Below, piece after piece: positions 1-6,500 of a DNA stretch of 8,122 nt (positions within the stretch are counted from its first letter, which is position 1; each line of letters opens with the position of its first letter). Under the pieces are notes generated by a model, which was not told the origin of the DNA, searched no databases, and saw nothing but the letters and a program-made list of their open reading frames with translations. The DNA lies in contig JACZTW010000180.1 in NCBI GenBank assembly GCA_022573485.1, positions 1 through 8,122 on the forward strand. Reading direction: 5' to 3'. The translations under genes and the position numbers were made by a program. Origin of the DNA: Planctomycetota bacterium. Its GTDB lineage: Bacteria; Planctomycetota; Phycisphaerae; UBA1845; CAIVHJ01.

Positions 1-1056
1 TACCTGCACGGGCTGCGGGCCGACACTGAGGACAAGCGGGGCATATCGGCCCAGACGTTCAATTTCTACGTGCAAGCGATCAAGCAATTCTGCCGCTGGA
101 TGGTGAAGGATCGGCGGGCGCTGGAATCGCCGGTTGCACACTTGGACGGGCTGAACGTCAAGACCGACCGGCGGCATGATCGCCGGGCGCTCACGGTCGA
201 TGAACTGCGCGGGCTGCTGAACGCGGCTGAAAACGGGCCGGAACGCTATGGGATGACCGGGGCGGAGCGGACGCTGCTGTATCGGCTGGCGGTGGAAACG
301 GGCTTGCGAGCCGGTGAACTGCGCAGTCTGACAAGGGCGTCGTTCGATCTGGACGCCGATCCGCCGACGGTGACGGTTGCGGCGGCGTATTCCAAGCGGC
401 GGCGGGATGACTTGCTGATCCTGCGGCCGGAACTGGCGGACGACCTGCGGGCGTATTTGTGCAGCAAGGCTCCGGCAACCGTGGCGTTCAAACTTCCCAA
501 GCCGAACATGATTATCCGAATGTTCAAAGCTGATCTTGAAGCCGCTGGAATCCCGTACAAGGACGATGCGGGCCGCGTGGCGGACTTTCACGCGCTTCGG
601 CATACATTCATCACCAATCTGGCGAGCGGCGGCGTACATCCCAAGACAGCCCAATCGCTGGCGCGGCACTCCGATATCACGCTGACGATGAACCGCTATT
701 CGCACAGCTACCGGGATCAGGAAATCGACGCGCTGCGCACGCTGCCCGACCTGTCAAATCCTTCGCGGCAAAGGCTGCGAGCAACGGGCACGGATGACGC
801 AACGGCGGGCGATCCGCACTCGGCGGATTACTTGGCGCAAAATGAGCGGCGCGGGGCGTCTGACGGAGGCGCAGGTGGACACGAGGCGCGTGCAAGCGCG
901 AATGACGAAATGCACGAAAGACCCCGTCAAACCGGCGGGAAATGCCGTTCTGACGGGGCTATCGGAGAGGGCGGGATTCGAACCCGCGATACAGGTTTGA
1001 CCCCGTATGACGGTTTAGCAAACCGTTGCCTTCAGCCGCTCGGCCACCTCTCCTGA
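1..1056 (+). CDS. Tyrosine recombinase (phage-type integrase), 5' end outside window
   Basis: Site-specific DNA recombinase of the lambda-integrase/XerD fold, expected to integrate and excise a mobile element. The frame is open from base 1, giving 351 visible residues, so the real start and part of the N-terminal SAM-like core-binding domain lie upstream; a GTG at 70 is only the first start-like codon in view. The catalytic set is complete: Arg I in TGLRAGELRSL (codon 307-309), the beta-hairpin Lys in YSKRRR (codon 394), HALR with His 589-591 and Arg 598-600, a second His in LARHS (667-669) and the nucleophile Tyr in MNRYSH (codon 697-699). After about residue 245 the chain becomes low-complexity and polar. 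Its last 30 residues (from 963 on) are simply the antisense of a tRNA-Ser gene, with the stop TGA directly abutting the tRNA 5' end. That tail is probably dispensable or an annotation artefact. Family assignment is sure; the lineage (Planctomycetes-like) is my impression from the LARHS..TLTMNRYSH wording. Confidence 0.93.
   Translation, partial: YLHGLRADTEDKRGISAQTFNFYVQAIKQFCRWMVKDRRALESPVAHLDGLNVKTDRRHDRRALTVDELRGLLNAAENGPERYGMTGAERTLLYRLAVETGLRAGELRSLTRASFDLDADPPTVTVAAAYSKRRRDDLLILRPELADDLRAYLCSKAPATVAFKLPKPNMIIRMFKADLEAAGIPYKDDAGRVADFHALRHTFITNLASGGVHPKTAQSLARHSDITLTMNRYSHSYRDQEIDALRTLPDLSNPSRQRLRATGTDDATAGDPHSADYLAQNERRGASDGGAGGHEARASANDEMHERPRQTGGKCRSDGAIGEGGIRTRDTGLTPYDGLANRCLQPLGHLS
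913..958 (-). terminator. Terminator-like hairpin downstream of tRNA-Ser, inside the integrase frame
   Basis: On the minus strand, four bases after the tRNA 3' end, CCCCGTCA (958-951) and TGACGGGG (929-922) form a perfect 8-bp stem. An inner CGGC/GCCG pairing (947-944 with 936-933) tops it, and it is followed by TCTTTCGT, a modest U-tract. Placement and orientation fit intrinsic termination or 3' processing of the tRNA transcript. It would not work as a terminator for the plus-strand integrase, because no T-run follows on that strand. Confidence 0.55.
963..987. other. Candidate attachment site (tRNA-Ser 3' end / T-arm)
   Basis: The T-arm and 3' acceptor strand of the tRNA-Ser face the integrase gene. 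This is where tRNA-targeting tyrosine recombinases usually cross over. No second copy of this segment exists in the window, so the partner att site, if present, must lie to the left, beyond base 1. Assignment is by family logic only; the exact core cannot be read from one copy. Confidence 0.35.
963..1053 (-). tRNA. tRNA-Ser (anticodon GCT)
   Basis: Read on the minus strand from 1053, the sequence folds as a class II tRNA. The acceptor stem GGAGAGG (1053-1047) pairs with CCTCTCC (970-964), with discriminator G at 963. The anticodon stem ACGGT/ACCGT encloses loop TTGCTAA, whose anticodon GCT (1019-1017) reads AGC/AGU serine codons. A long variable arm with ATACGGG/CCTGTAT pairing is typical of tRNA-Ser. 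The T-arm has GCGGG/CCCGC around TTCGAAT. The 3' CCA is not encoded; the bases after the discriminator are ATA. The gene is wholly contained, antisense, in the 3' end of the integrase frame, the usual arrangement when an integrase has targeted a tRNA gene. The tRNA itself looks intact. Confidence 0.96.
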
Positions 1057-1378
1057 CTGATGTTGCGGAAACTGCGGTGGAAACTGTTCGGTTGTGATAC
1101 TCCACCGTTGACACTTGAGAATATCCGGAGGACTCGTCTCCGACACGGCCAAACCCCGCAACAAACCGATGAGAGCCCCGCGATCCCAAAAGGAAGTGCC
1201 GGGCCAGTATTTCAAGAAATCGAGCAGGTCATTCTACTCCATCCTCCAGCCGGGTAAAGAGCAATACTGGGGGAGGCAAACTCGGGGCCATCGATACTTT
1301 CAGACTCACCACAACCCCAAAGATCATAGAACAGAGATCGGACGATTACGCACATGGCGATTGGGTCAAAGCCGGAGT

Positions 1379-1476
1379 CTCTCAAGAGCGTGTGTCAGAA
1401 GCAGCTCTTGGGAGCCGCGCCCTTCTGGAAGCAGGCGGCGTTAGCGAGTATACCGCTCCCTCACGGTCGCGGCTCT
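1379..1476. repeat. Nested inverted-repeat structure (possible REP-like or structured RNA element)
   Basis: An 11-bp stem with one G-T pair is formed by 1379-1389 and 1404-1414 (core CAAGAGC/GCTCTTG, 14-base loop). Overlapping its right arm, GAGCCGCG at 1412-1419 is exactly complementary to CGCGGCTC at 1468-1475. Inside that lies a small AGCG/CGCT stem (1443-1446 with 1454-1457). The two large stems share bases 1412-1414, so they compete at the margin. The segment CCGCTCCCTCACGGTCGCGG (1453-1472) resembles a dispersed intergenic motif I recall from planctomycete genomes, but I cannot verify that here. No T-tract follows, so a terminator is unlikely. Confidence 0.4.
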
Positions 1477-1502
1477 GACGACGCAAGCGCTTCTCATGCA
1501 CG

Positions 1503-1706
1503 TTATCGGAAATCATCGATGATCATCTCGAACTGCCACAGAGCGAGGATGGTATCCTCAGTGGCATGTTTCCTCCTCTTCCTTCTCATCCTCGTCTCAT
1601 ACAAGACACGCACAGAATAGAGAAGGCAGGTGATGTAAAGCAGCGGTACAATAAGCCCGCAGCAGGAGTTCCAATGAACCCTTTCGGAGCATGCATCGTG
1701 AAACAT
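1503..1706 (-). CDS. Doubtful small membrane protein or gene remnant (67 aa)
   Basis: Reading leftward from ATG at 1706, the frame gives 67 residues. It has one hydrophobic stretch (about residues 14-32, CCGLIVPLLYITCLLYS) followed by a strongly basic patch (RMRRKRRK) and a charged end, as in a one-pass membrane protein with a cytoplasmic positive tail. The frame is open further upstream, but there it runs through the heptad-repeat DNA and looks non-coding. There is no Shine-Dalgarno sequence before the ATG and no recognised domain. It could be the 3' remnant of a lost gene or a chance ORF. I include it only because the TM-plus-basic pattern is coherent. Confidence 0.18.
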   Translation of the reverse strand: MFHDACSERVHWNSCCGLIVPLLYITCLLYSVRVLYETRMRRKRRKHATEDTILALWQFEMIIDDFR

Positions 1707-1853
1707 TTTCTGATCATGGGAGAGGATGCCGACGACAACACTTGTATACACAGGCGCGCCGACCCATCCGCCACATGAGGCAGAGCCCGGCCTGTCTCGA
1801 TCCTGGCCTTGGGCTTGCGACCGAATGGCTTTGTTCGGCCACTGAGCTATTGC

Positions 1854-1888
1854 GTGGTTCGTGATTCGTGGTCCGTAATTCGTAAGTC
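1854..1888. repeat. Degenerate 7-bp tandem repeat, cluster 1
   Basis: Five consecutive heptads can be cut without slippage: GTGGTTC, GTGATTC, GTGGTCC, GTAATTC, GTAAGTC (consensus GTRRTYC). The periodicity is seen directly in the sequence. It resembles heptanucleotide short tandem repeats known from some other bacteria such as cyanobacteria; function unknown. Confidence 0.65.
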
Positions 1889-1940
1889 GTGCGCGGCCTT
1901 CAGCCTTCGGGGGTCGGGCTTCAGCACGCCGCCGTTCCCC

Positions 1941-1968
1941 AAATCCGAAATCAGCATTCCGCATTTCC
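1941..1968. repeat. Degenerate 7-bp tandem repeat, cluster 2
   Basis: Four heptads in register: AAATCCG, AAATCAG, CATTCCG, CATTTCC (pattern roughly MAWTYMG). It shares the A/T-rich core plus C/G tail style of cluster 1 but in a different register and with a different consensus. Confidence 0.5.
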
Positions 1969-2134
1969 TCTGCCCTGCTCTCGATTTGGACTTTGCACGT
2001 TTTGAAATTCCGACGTTTCATCGTCCCGGCCTTCCACTTGCGCAGCCGGTGGGTTCGTTTGGCCATTGCGCTTTCTCGCACTTTCGCGATGTCCCCACGT
2101 CGAACATTTCACAGCTTCTTGTCTTCTCCTCCCC

Positions 2135-2169
2135 ATTCCTGATTTACAGTTCATCATTCACAATTCGCC
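2135..2169. repeat. Degenerate 7-bp tandem repeat, cluster 3
   Basis: Five heptads in register: ATTCCTG, ATTTACA, GTTCATC, ATTCACA, ATTCGCC (consensus near RTTYAYM). Together with the other two clusters this makes a 316-bp zone of 7-bp-periodic DNA just left of the insertion sequence. Confidence 0.6.
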
Positions 2170-2267
2170 ATGCGCACACCCCACCCGCACGAACTACTAC
2201 CCTTGTTACTTCACAGGCGCGCTATGAGAAGCGGCGTCCAAGTCAGGGACCCAAGCCCGAGAAGCTA

Positions 2268-2289
2268 AGTGCTTCGTCATAAGGATTCA
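2268..2289. repeat. IS630 left terminal inverted repeat
   Basis: This 22-bp end matches the right end at 16 positions. The transposase stop codon TGA (minus strand, 2289-2287) lies inside this repeat, so the gene runs to the very edge of the element. TA at 2266-2267 is the flanking target duplication. Confidence 0.88.
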
Positions 2290-3365
2290 CGCTGCTCTTG
2301 TTCGGACGGCGTCGTCATGGTCGAACATGAATCCCATCTTATCTCGGTGGCCGTTGACGGCTCGAACGCCATGGACGAAGGCACGCACCAGATCGTGGAT
2401 CCCGGCGAACAGCACATTGGCCAATGCAGTTCGCTTCAAGTGGCCCCACAGCCGCTCGATGAGATTCAGATCGGGACAGTACGGCGGCAGCCAGTAGACT
2501 TCGATCCGATGCCGATGACCGTCCAGCCAATCCTGCACGGCTCCGGTATGGTGATATCGGGCGTTGTCGCAGACCAACCGAATCTTGCGTCCCCCATAGG
2601 ACCGCAGGAGCGTGGCCAGAAAAGCGATGAAGTTCAGCCCGCTCTTGGTATCCGTCACGATGGTGGTGATCTTTCCCGTGGCGTAGTCCACCGCGCCATA
2701 CACAGTCTTCTTTTGGTTTTGTCCAGGGGATGGAACGCGCGGTTGACAACCGATCCGCGCCCACATCCGCGTCAAGAGAGGGTGCAGGTGGATTTCGGTT
2801 TCGTCCTGAAAGAGCAGCGCTTCGGCTGCGTTCTTGCGCAGCGCTTTTTTTTGAGGGCGTGCAGCTCCGTTTTGGCTTTGGCGTGGGCCTTTTCGTCGCG
2901 TTTTCCTTGGAGGGTGTGCTTGGGCCGCTGTAGGGAGAACTGCTCGTGAGCCAATACGCGCCGCACCGTGCTGGGGCTGGCTCGCAATCCGCAGTGGCGC
3001 CGAATATGTTCGGTCAGTCGAGCCATCGACCAAGTAGTGAATCCATAACCGAACTCTCGTGGGTTGGTCTGCACAGCCTGCAGTACTGGCTCGCGCAGCG
3101 CCTGACTCAATCGCGACGGGCGGCCGGGGGGCTTGATGGGCGTCATACCCAACAGGCCCATCGTACGATAAAGCCCCCGAACGCGTTCGGCCGTTGCCGT
3201 ACAACAACCCAAGTCCTTGGCAATGGAGGCTTTGGTTCTGCCGACATTGGACATCAAAATGACCGTACAGTTGCGAAAGACGTCCGCACTGGGCGCTGTC
3301 ATGCGCATGCGATCCAGTGCATCGATCTCGTCGTGCGTGAGCCGATCCTTCCATGTGCTCGGCAT
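2287..3365 (-). CDS. IS630-family transposase, two frames joined by -1 frameshifting (359 aa fused)
   Basis: DDE-type transposase for cut-and-paste movement of the surrounding IS. The first frame starts at ATG 3365 after an excellent GGGAGG site five bases upstream, and alone would stop at 2772 (197 aa). It carries an N-terminal helix-turn-helix (about residues 44-70, TKASIAKDLGCCTATAERVR) and a second Tc1-like DNA-binding region with a GRPSRLS joint. At the A8 run (2852-2845) a -1 shift leads into the second frame, which supplies the catalytic domain: D188 (FQDE), D267 (VCDNARYHH) and E304 (DLNLIERLW), with 36 residues between the last two. The fused product of 359 residues matches normal IS630 transposases. 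The second frame is also open upstream to 3540, but that part runs across the IS end and is not coding. The frameshift is probably programmed and not a lesion, because the slip site and following stem-loop are intact. Confidence 0.9.
2825..2852 (-). promoter_or_regulatory. Programmed -1 frameshift site of the IS630 transposase
   Basis: On the minus strand the codons CTC AAA AAA AAG contain a run of eight A (2852-2845), a classic A-AAA-AAG slippery heptamer. Two bases later GCTGCG (2842-2837) and CGCAGC (2830-2825) form a perfect 6-bp stem with loop CAAGAA, a plausible stimulator. A self-complementary AGCGCT on each side offers an alternative larger fold. Slipping back one base moves exactly from the HTH frame to the DDE frame. 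RNA-polymerase slippage on A8 could give the same product. The two-base spacer is shorter than usual for a ribosomal stimulator. Confidence 0.75.
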
Positions 3366-3370
3366 AGCAA

Positions 3371-3391
3371 CCTCCCGACGGCTCCGCCGTC
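3371..3391 (-). promoter_or_regulatory. Transposase ribosome-binding site with adjacent hairpin
   Basis: On the minus strand GACGGC-GGA-GCCGTC (3391-3377) forms a perfect 6-bp stem with a 3-base loop, immediately followed by the Shine-Dalgarno GGGAGG (3376-3371) and, five bases on, the ATG at 3365. A hairpin pressed against the Shine-Dalgarno could modulate initiation, for example on read-through transcripts entering the IS from outside. That role is inference. Confidence 0.5.
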
Positions 3392-3424
3392 AGTGTTAAC
3401 GTCGGCCAGTTGCTTGGATGTGGC

Positions 3425-3446
3425 TGAATCATTTTGGAAAACCACT
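3425..3446. repeat. IS630 right terminal inverted repeat
   Basis: Inverted counterpart of the left end, followed by TA at 3447-3448 and then G, completing the CTAG target. It lies about 60 bp upstream of the transposase start, so the transposase promoter must overlap or adjoin it. I see no strong consensus promoter there. Confidence 0.88.
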
Positions 3447-3463
3447 TAGTTTCCAGCCTCGAC

Positions 3464-3477
3464 CCTGCCCGAGCAGG
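3464..3477 (+). other. Small hairpin in the leader of the NTPase-nuclease gene
   Basis: CCTGC-CCGA-GCAGG gives a perfect 5-bp stem and tetraloop 75 bases upstream of the start codon, in the 104-bp strip between the IS end and the gene. No T-run follows. It may be a leader structure or chance. Confidence 0.25.
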
Positions 3478-3518
3478 CCACCTCCCAGCGTCAGCCCTTC
3501 GCTCCTGGTCTGCGACGT

Positions 3519-3546
3519 TTGCGTTCACTGAGCGGAGCACTAACCT
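3519..3546 (+). promoter_or_regulatory. Weak candidate promoter giving a near-leaderless transcript
   Basis: TTGCGT (3519-3524) and TAACCT (3541-3546) are 16 bases apart and look like sigma-70-type -35 and -10 boxes. The -10 ends six bases before the ATG at 3553, so the message would be leaderless or nearly so. This would fit the absence of a well-placed Shine-Dalgarno; the GGAG at 3534-3537 is 15 bases from the ATG. The match is weak. Confidence 0.2.
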
Positions 3547-3552
3547 ATTGCA

Positions 3553-6500
3553 ATGGACATCGCAAGGTTTTCGACAATTCCGCAGCGTCGCTTTCTTCCA
3601 GCGGAAGCAGCCTCGCGAGAAGATTTCCTAGATGAGCATGGGTTCCTGTCGGCCCGTGGTCGCCAACTCACGATGGGTATCGCTGACCTTTTCGAATTCA
3701 GAGCAGTCCTGGTCGTCGCTCCCCCTTGGTTCGGCAAATCACATGTCGCGAAGCAACTCCGGGACCACCTTCTGGGGAATACGGAGTCTCGAAGTTCCGA
3801 GAACCCCTTCGGGCAATTTTGCCACGCCGTAATGTTTCAGCGCTTTGGGATTGTAGCCGCTGTCGAACCGACGTGGTGGGCAGAGTGGAAAGCGGATGGC
3901 CAGCGTGCTTGCTGGATCGTTGACGCCATCGACGATGACGCGAGGCGCGAAGACAAGCGCGTGCATGAGATCCTCGACCTCGTCGAGCAACTTGCTGAAG
4001 CTGAGAGAAAACGACTGCTTCTTCTCATGTTCTGCCGTGAGAACGAACAGCCTCCCGAAGTACTTGAGCGCCTCGGGGAGCTATACGCCATTGAGCGGGA
4101 CAGGGATTCTCTCCTCACTGTTCGACTTGCCCCTCCAGACAGCGAGGAAGCAGCCCGCATCGCGGGTTCTCATGCGAAGTTCGCTCGAGTTTGTCAGTTG
4201 ATAAAGGCCAATCAACTAGAGCCGATTGGGGGATTTCCTTGCGTCATCCAGGAACTAGCCGGGCAAGACGGAAATGCTTCACTGTCACTCGCTGACGTCT
4301 GGCGCCGCGTATTGACCGGAATGCTAACTGACAAACGAGCGGAACGAGAAGCAGTTCTCAATCTACCGGCTGTGCCTGATCGCTTCCAGGCGACGGCGAG
4401 AATCGCGGCTGCTTTGACGCTCAGTGGGCAAGAGGAGGTTGACGATGGTCTCGCGTGCTCGACCAGTCCGACCATCCCCGAACTCTTCTCGGATGATCTA
4501 CCGCGGGTGGATCATCTGCGTGCCGCAGCAAGATTCAGCCTGGATACGGCCGTGTTCCAAAGAACTGCCACGGGCTATCGTATTGCGGAGCACCATGTCC
4601 AGGAATGGTTCACAGCCTTTGCGCTGGAAAAGGCAGGTGCAAACAAACTTCGCCCATTGTTCGAGCACGCCGGTACACCGTTCAAGCGACTCCAAGGAGT
4701 TCTCGGGATCCTCCGCGAGATCACCACGAGTGAAGAGGTGCGGAACTGGATCATCGACATGTACGACGGCGTGCCCCCACCTTCGGAAGCGGCGCCCTGG
4801 ACTCTGGACCAAGCCATCGTTGCGCTCGAACGACTGCAAGAACTGGCGAGGAAGACGACTTGGAGGCTCCGGATCTGGCGGGAGAAAGGCCTCGAAAACC
4901 TGCGCGCGCCGGGCATCGGTGCGGAAGTGGCGCGCCGCCTGGGCACTCCGGGGCTGAGCGATTCGGAGAAGGACCTCTTGATGGAGGTTGCAGACGTGTT
5001 GCATCTCTCCGAGGCTTCCGTAGTGGCCGAGGAGATTCTCCGGGACCATTCTGAGCGGGACGATCTACGAACATCAGCGGCCTACCTTGTCGCTAAGGTC
5101 AGCAGCGACAGGCAACTTGAAGGGCTTGGACGATTTGTTGAAACGGCGGAGTCTGATTCGCGAGAAGAACGCGCATTGCTCTCAGTGTTGATACGTGCGC
5201 TGCTTCGGCGAGGTCTCTGGTCCCATGAGCAAGCACTGAATCACGCTCCCCGATCTGACACCGGGTTAGGCGACGCAACTTTCGCGCTTCAACATGAACT
5301 CTTGGAGAAGATGACACTGGATGACGCGCGAGGGCTGCTTGGTCGAACCGATTGGAACAGGGTAACACCTACTGACGTGGATTATGTTCGCCGTTGCCTC
5401 AAGCTCGTCAGCGGGCAGACCCTCATTCCACCGGCCGATCGCGAACTGCTTCATCGTGCCGTGTTCGCATGTGGTGATGAGCACGCCTTAATCGGGCAGA
5501 TTGAAGAGATCATCGCTGTCTTGGCTCGTGATCCAGAGACGCGTCGTGCTCTATTCGCAGCAGGCTTGGAGCGAGACCCCCGCGGTGAAGAGCCTTGGTG
5601 GAGTTGGCAGTTGCGTTACGTGCTGACGTTCGAGGATGCGGAGTGGCTCTTGGATCTGGCACAGGACCTGTCTACAGTCAGCCCGTGGCTGTGGGATCAT
5701 GCGCTAGCCTTGGCCTGCGCCGAAGGTGTTACGCAGGTGACAAAGAATCGGATACGCAGATTTGTCCGGGCCCATGACAACACGATCGTCGATGCTTTCG
5801 ATAAATCCAAGCGAAAACATGCTGATGCACATCGTCGCAGAGAGCAGCGGCACGCGCGCAGGACCGACGAGCAAGTTGAGCAGTGGGAGCTTGCTGTTCT
5901 TGTGAAGCGCACCCTTGATTGGGAAGACCGGTCTCCTGAGAACCGCCTCCATCAGCTTTCGTGGTGTTGCTTCGCGAGCGATAGCTTCAGACCCACAAAT
6001 GTGATCGGCCAATGGGACGACCTCCCGACAGAGCTTCAGAGCGAAGTTCTCGCCGTCTGCGCACGAGATCTCACGGCGATCCAGCCCACACCCATTCCGG
6101 ACGACGGACCCTTTTCAGTGAACATCATTCATGAAGAAGATGCGTTCAATGAACTCGTCCAGCACCCCGAAGCATATCAAATGACTGCTGACGAGATCCG
6201 GAAATGGTTGCCAGCGACATTTGTCACTTCGCACCCGGACAACTCTAGGACGCTGGCCCGCTGTTGGGAGGTTGATCGCCCTGCGACTGAAGATGTGATT
6301 CTCAAGGCAATTCAGCGCGAATCGCGGGGCGGCAACAGTGAGCCGTACGCAGCAGTGAATCTCCCAAGTGAGTATTGGTCACAGCGGGTGGTGAGGGGCA
6401 TACTGGAAGTGGTGATGGACGACGACCTCCGTTTGGAGAAGCGATCCAAACTCTTGAAAGTCCTTGCGATTCATGACCCTCCGCAAGTAATCCAAGTGGC

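Larger units (their letters stand above)
1057..2267. other. 1.2-kb gap without a convincing gene
   Basis: Between the tRNA and the insertion sequence no open frame on either strand has a recognisable domain, a clear ribosome-binding site and a sensible composition at once. The stretch holds the nested inverted repeat at 1379-1476, three heptad-phased repeat clusters (1854-1888, 1941-1968, 2135-2169) and a doubtful minus-strand ORF ending at 1503. Just upstream of the tRNA 5' end, GGAAACTG occurs twice, 12 bp apart (1067-1074 and 1079-1086). I found no clear -10/-35 pair for the tRNA. The region reads as decayed or repeat-rich intergenic DNA. Confidence 0.6.
2268..3446 (-). mobile_element. IS630-family insertion sequence, complete, 1179 bp
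   Basis: The ends are defined by 22-bp imperfect terminal inverted repeats (2268-2289 and 3425-3446), identical at 16 of 22 positions; both begin AGTG and finish GATTCA read inward. The element is flanked directly by TA on each side (2266-2267 and 3447-3448), the target duplication expected of IS630/Tc1-type transposition. Removing the element and one TA gives the uninterrupted site C-TA-G, a target preferred by several members of this family. The length is normal for the family. It carries one transposase gene in two frames, read leftward, with all catalytic residues present, so it may still be active. It sits about 100 bp upstream of the large NTPase-nuclease gene and points away from it. 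Confidence 0.93.

Noticed and set aside
794..1000. Plus-strand ORF with an ERAGFEPA-like ending
   Set aside because: This ending is the well-known spurious translation of a tRNA T-arm; the frame is a shadow of the integrase gene and tRNA.
1354..1620. 88-aa plus-strand ORF with a hydrophobic C-terminus
   Set aside because: It spans the nested inverted repeat and overlaps the minus-strand candidate; its hydrophobic end is the antisense of basic codons in that frame. No ribosome-binding site.
1750..2222. 10-bp direct repeat ACAGGCGCGC at 1750-1759 and 2213-2222 as possible transposon ends or att sites
   Set aside because: Too short and GC-rich; nothing mobile lies between the copies and no matching structure surrounds them.
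1809..2282. 157-aa plus-strand ORF
   Set aside because: It runs through the three heptad-repeat clusters into the IS terminal repeat, has no domain and has repeat-driven composition.
2269..2949. 226-aa plus-strand ORF opposite the insertion sequence
   Set aside because: It is antisense to the DDE domain of the transposase, whose motifs are clearly on the minus strand.
3366..3540. Upstream extension of the second transposase frame to an apparent start at 3540
   Set aside because: It crosses the IS terminal repeat and TA duplication and has no transposase-like residues; the true start is ATG 3365 with a strong ribosome-binding site.
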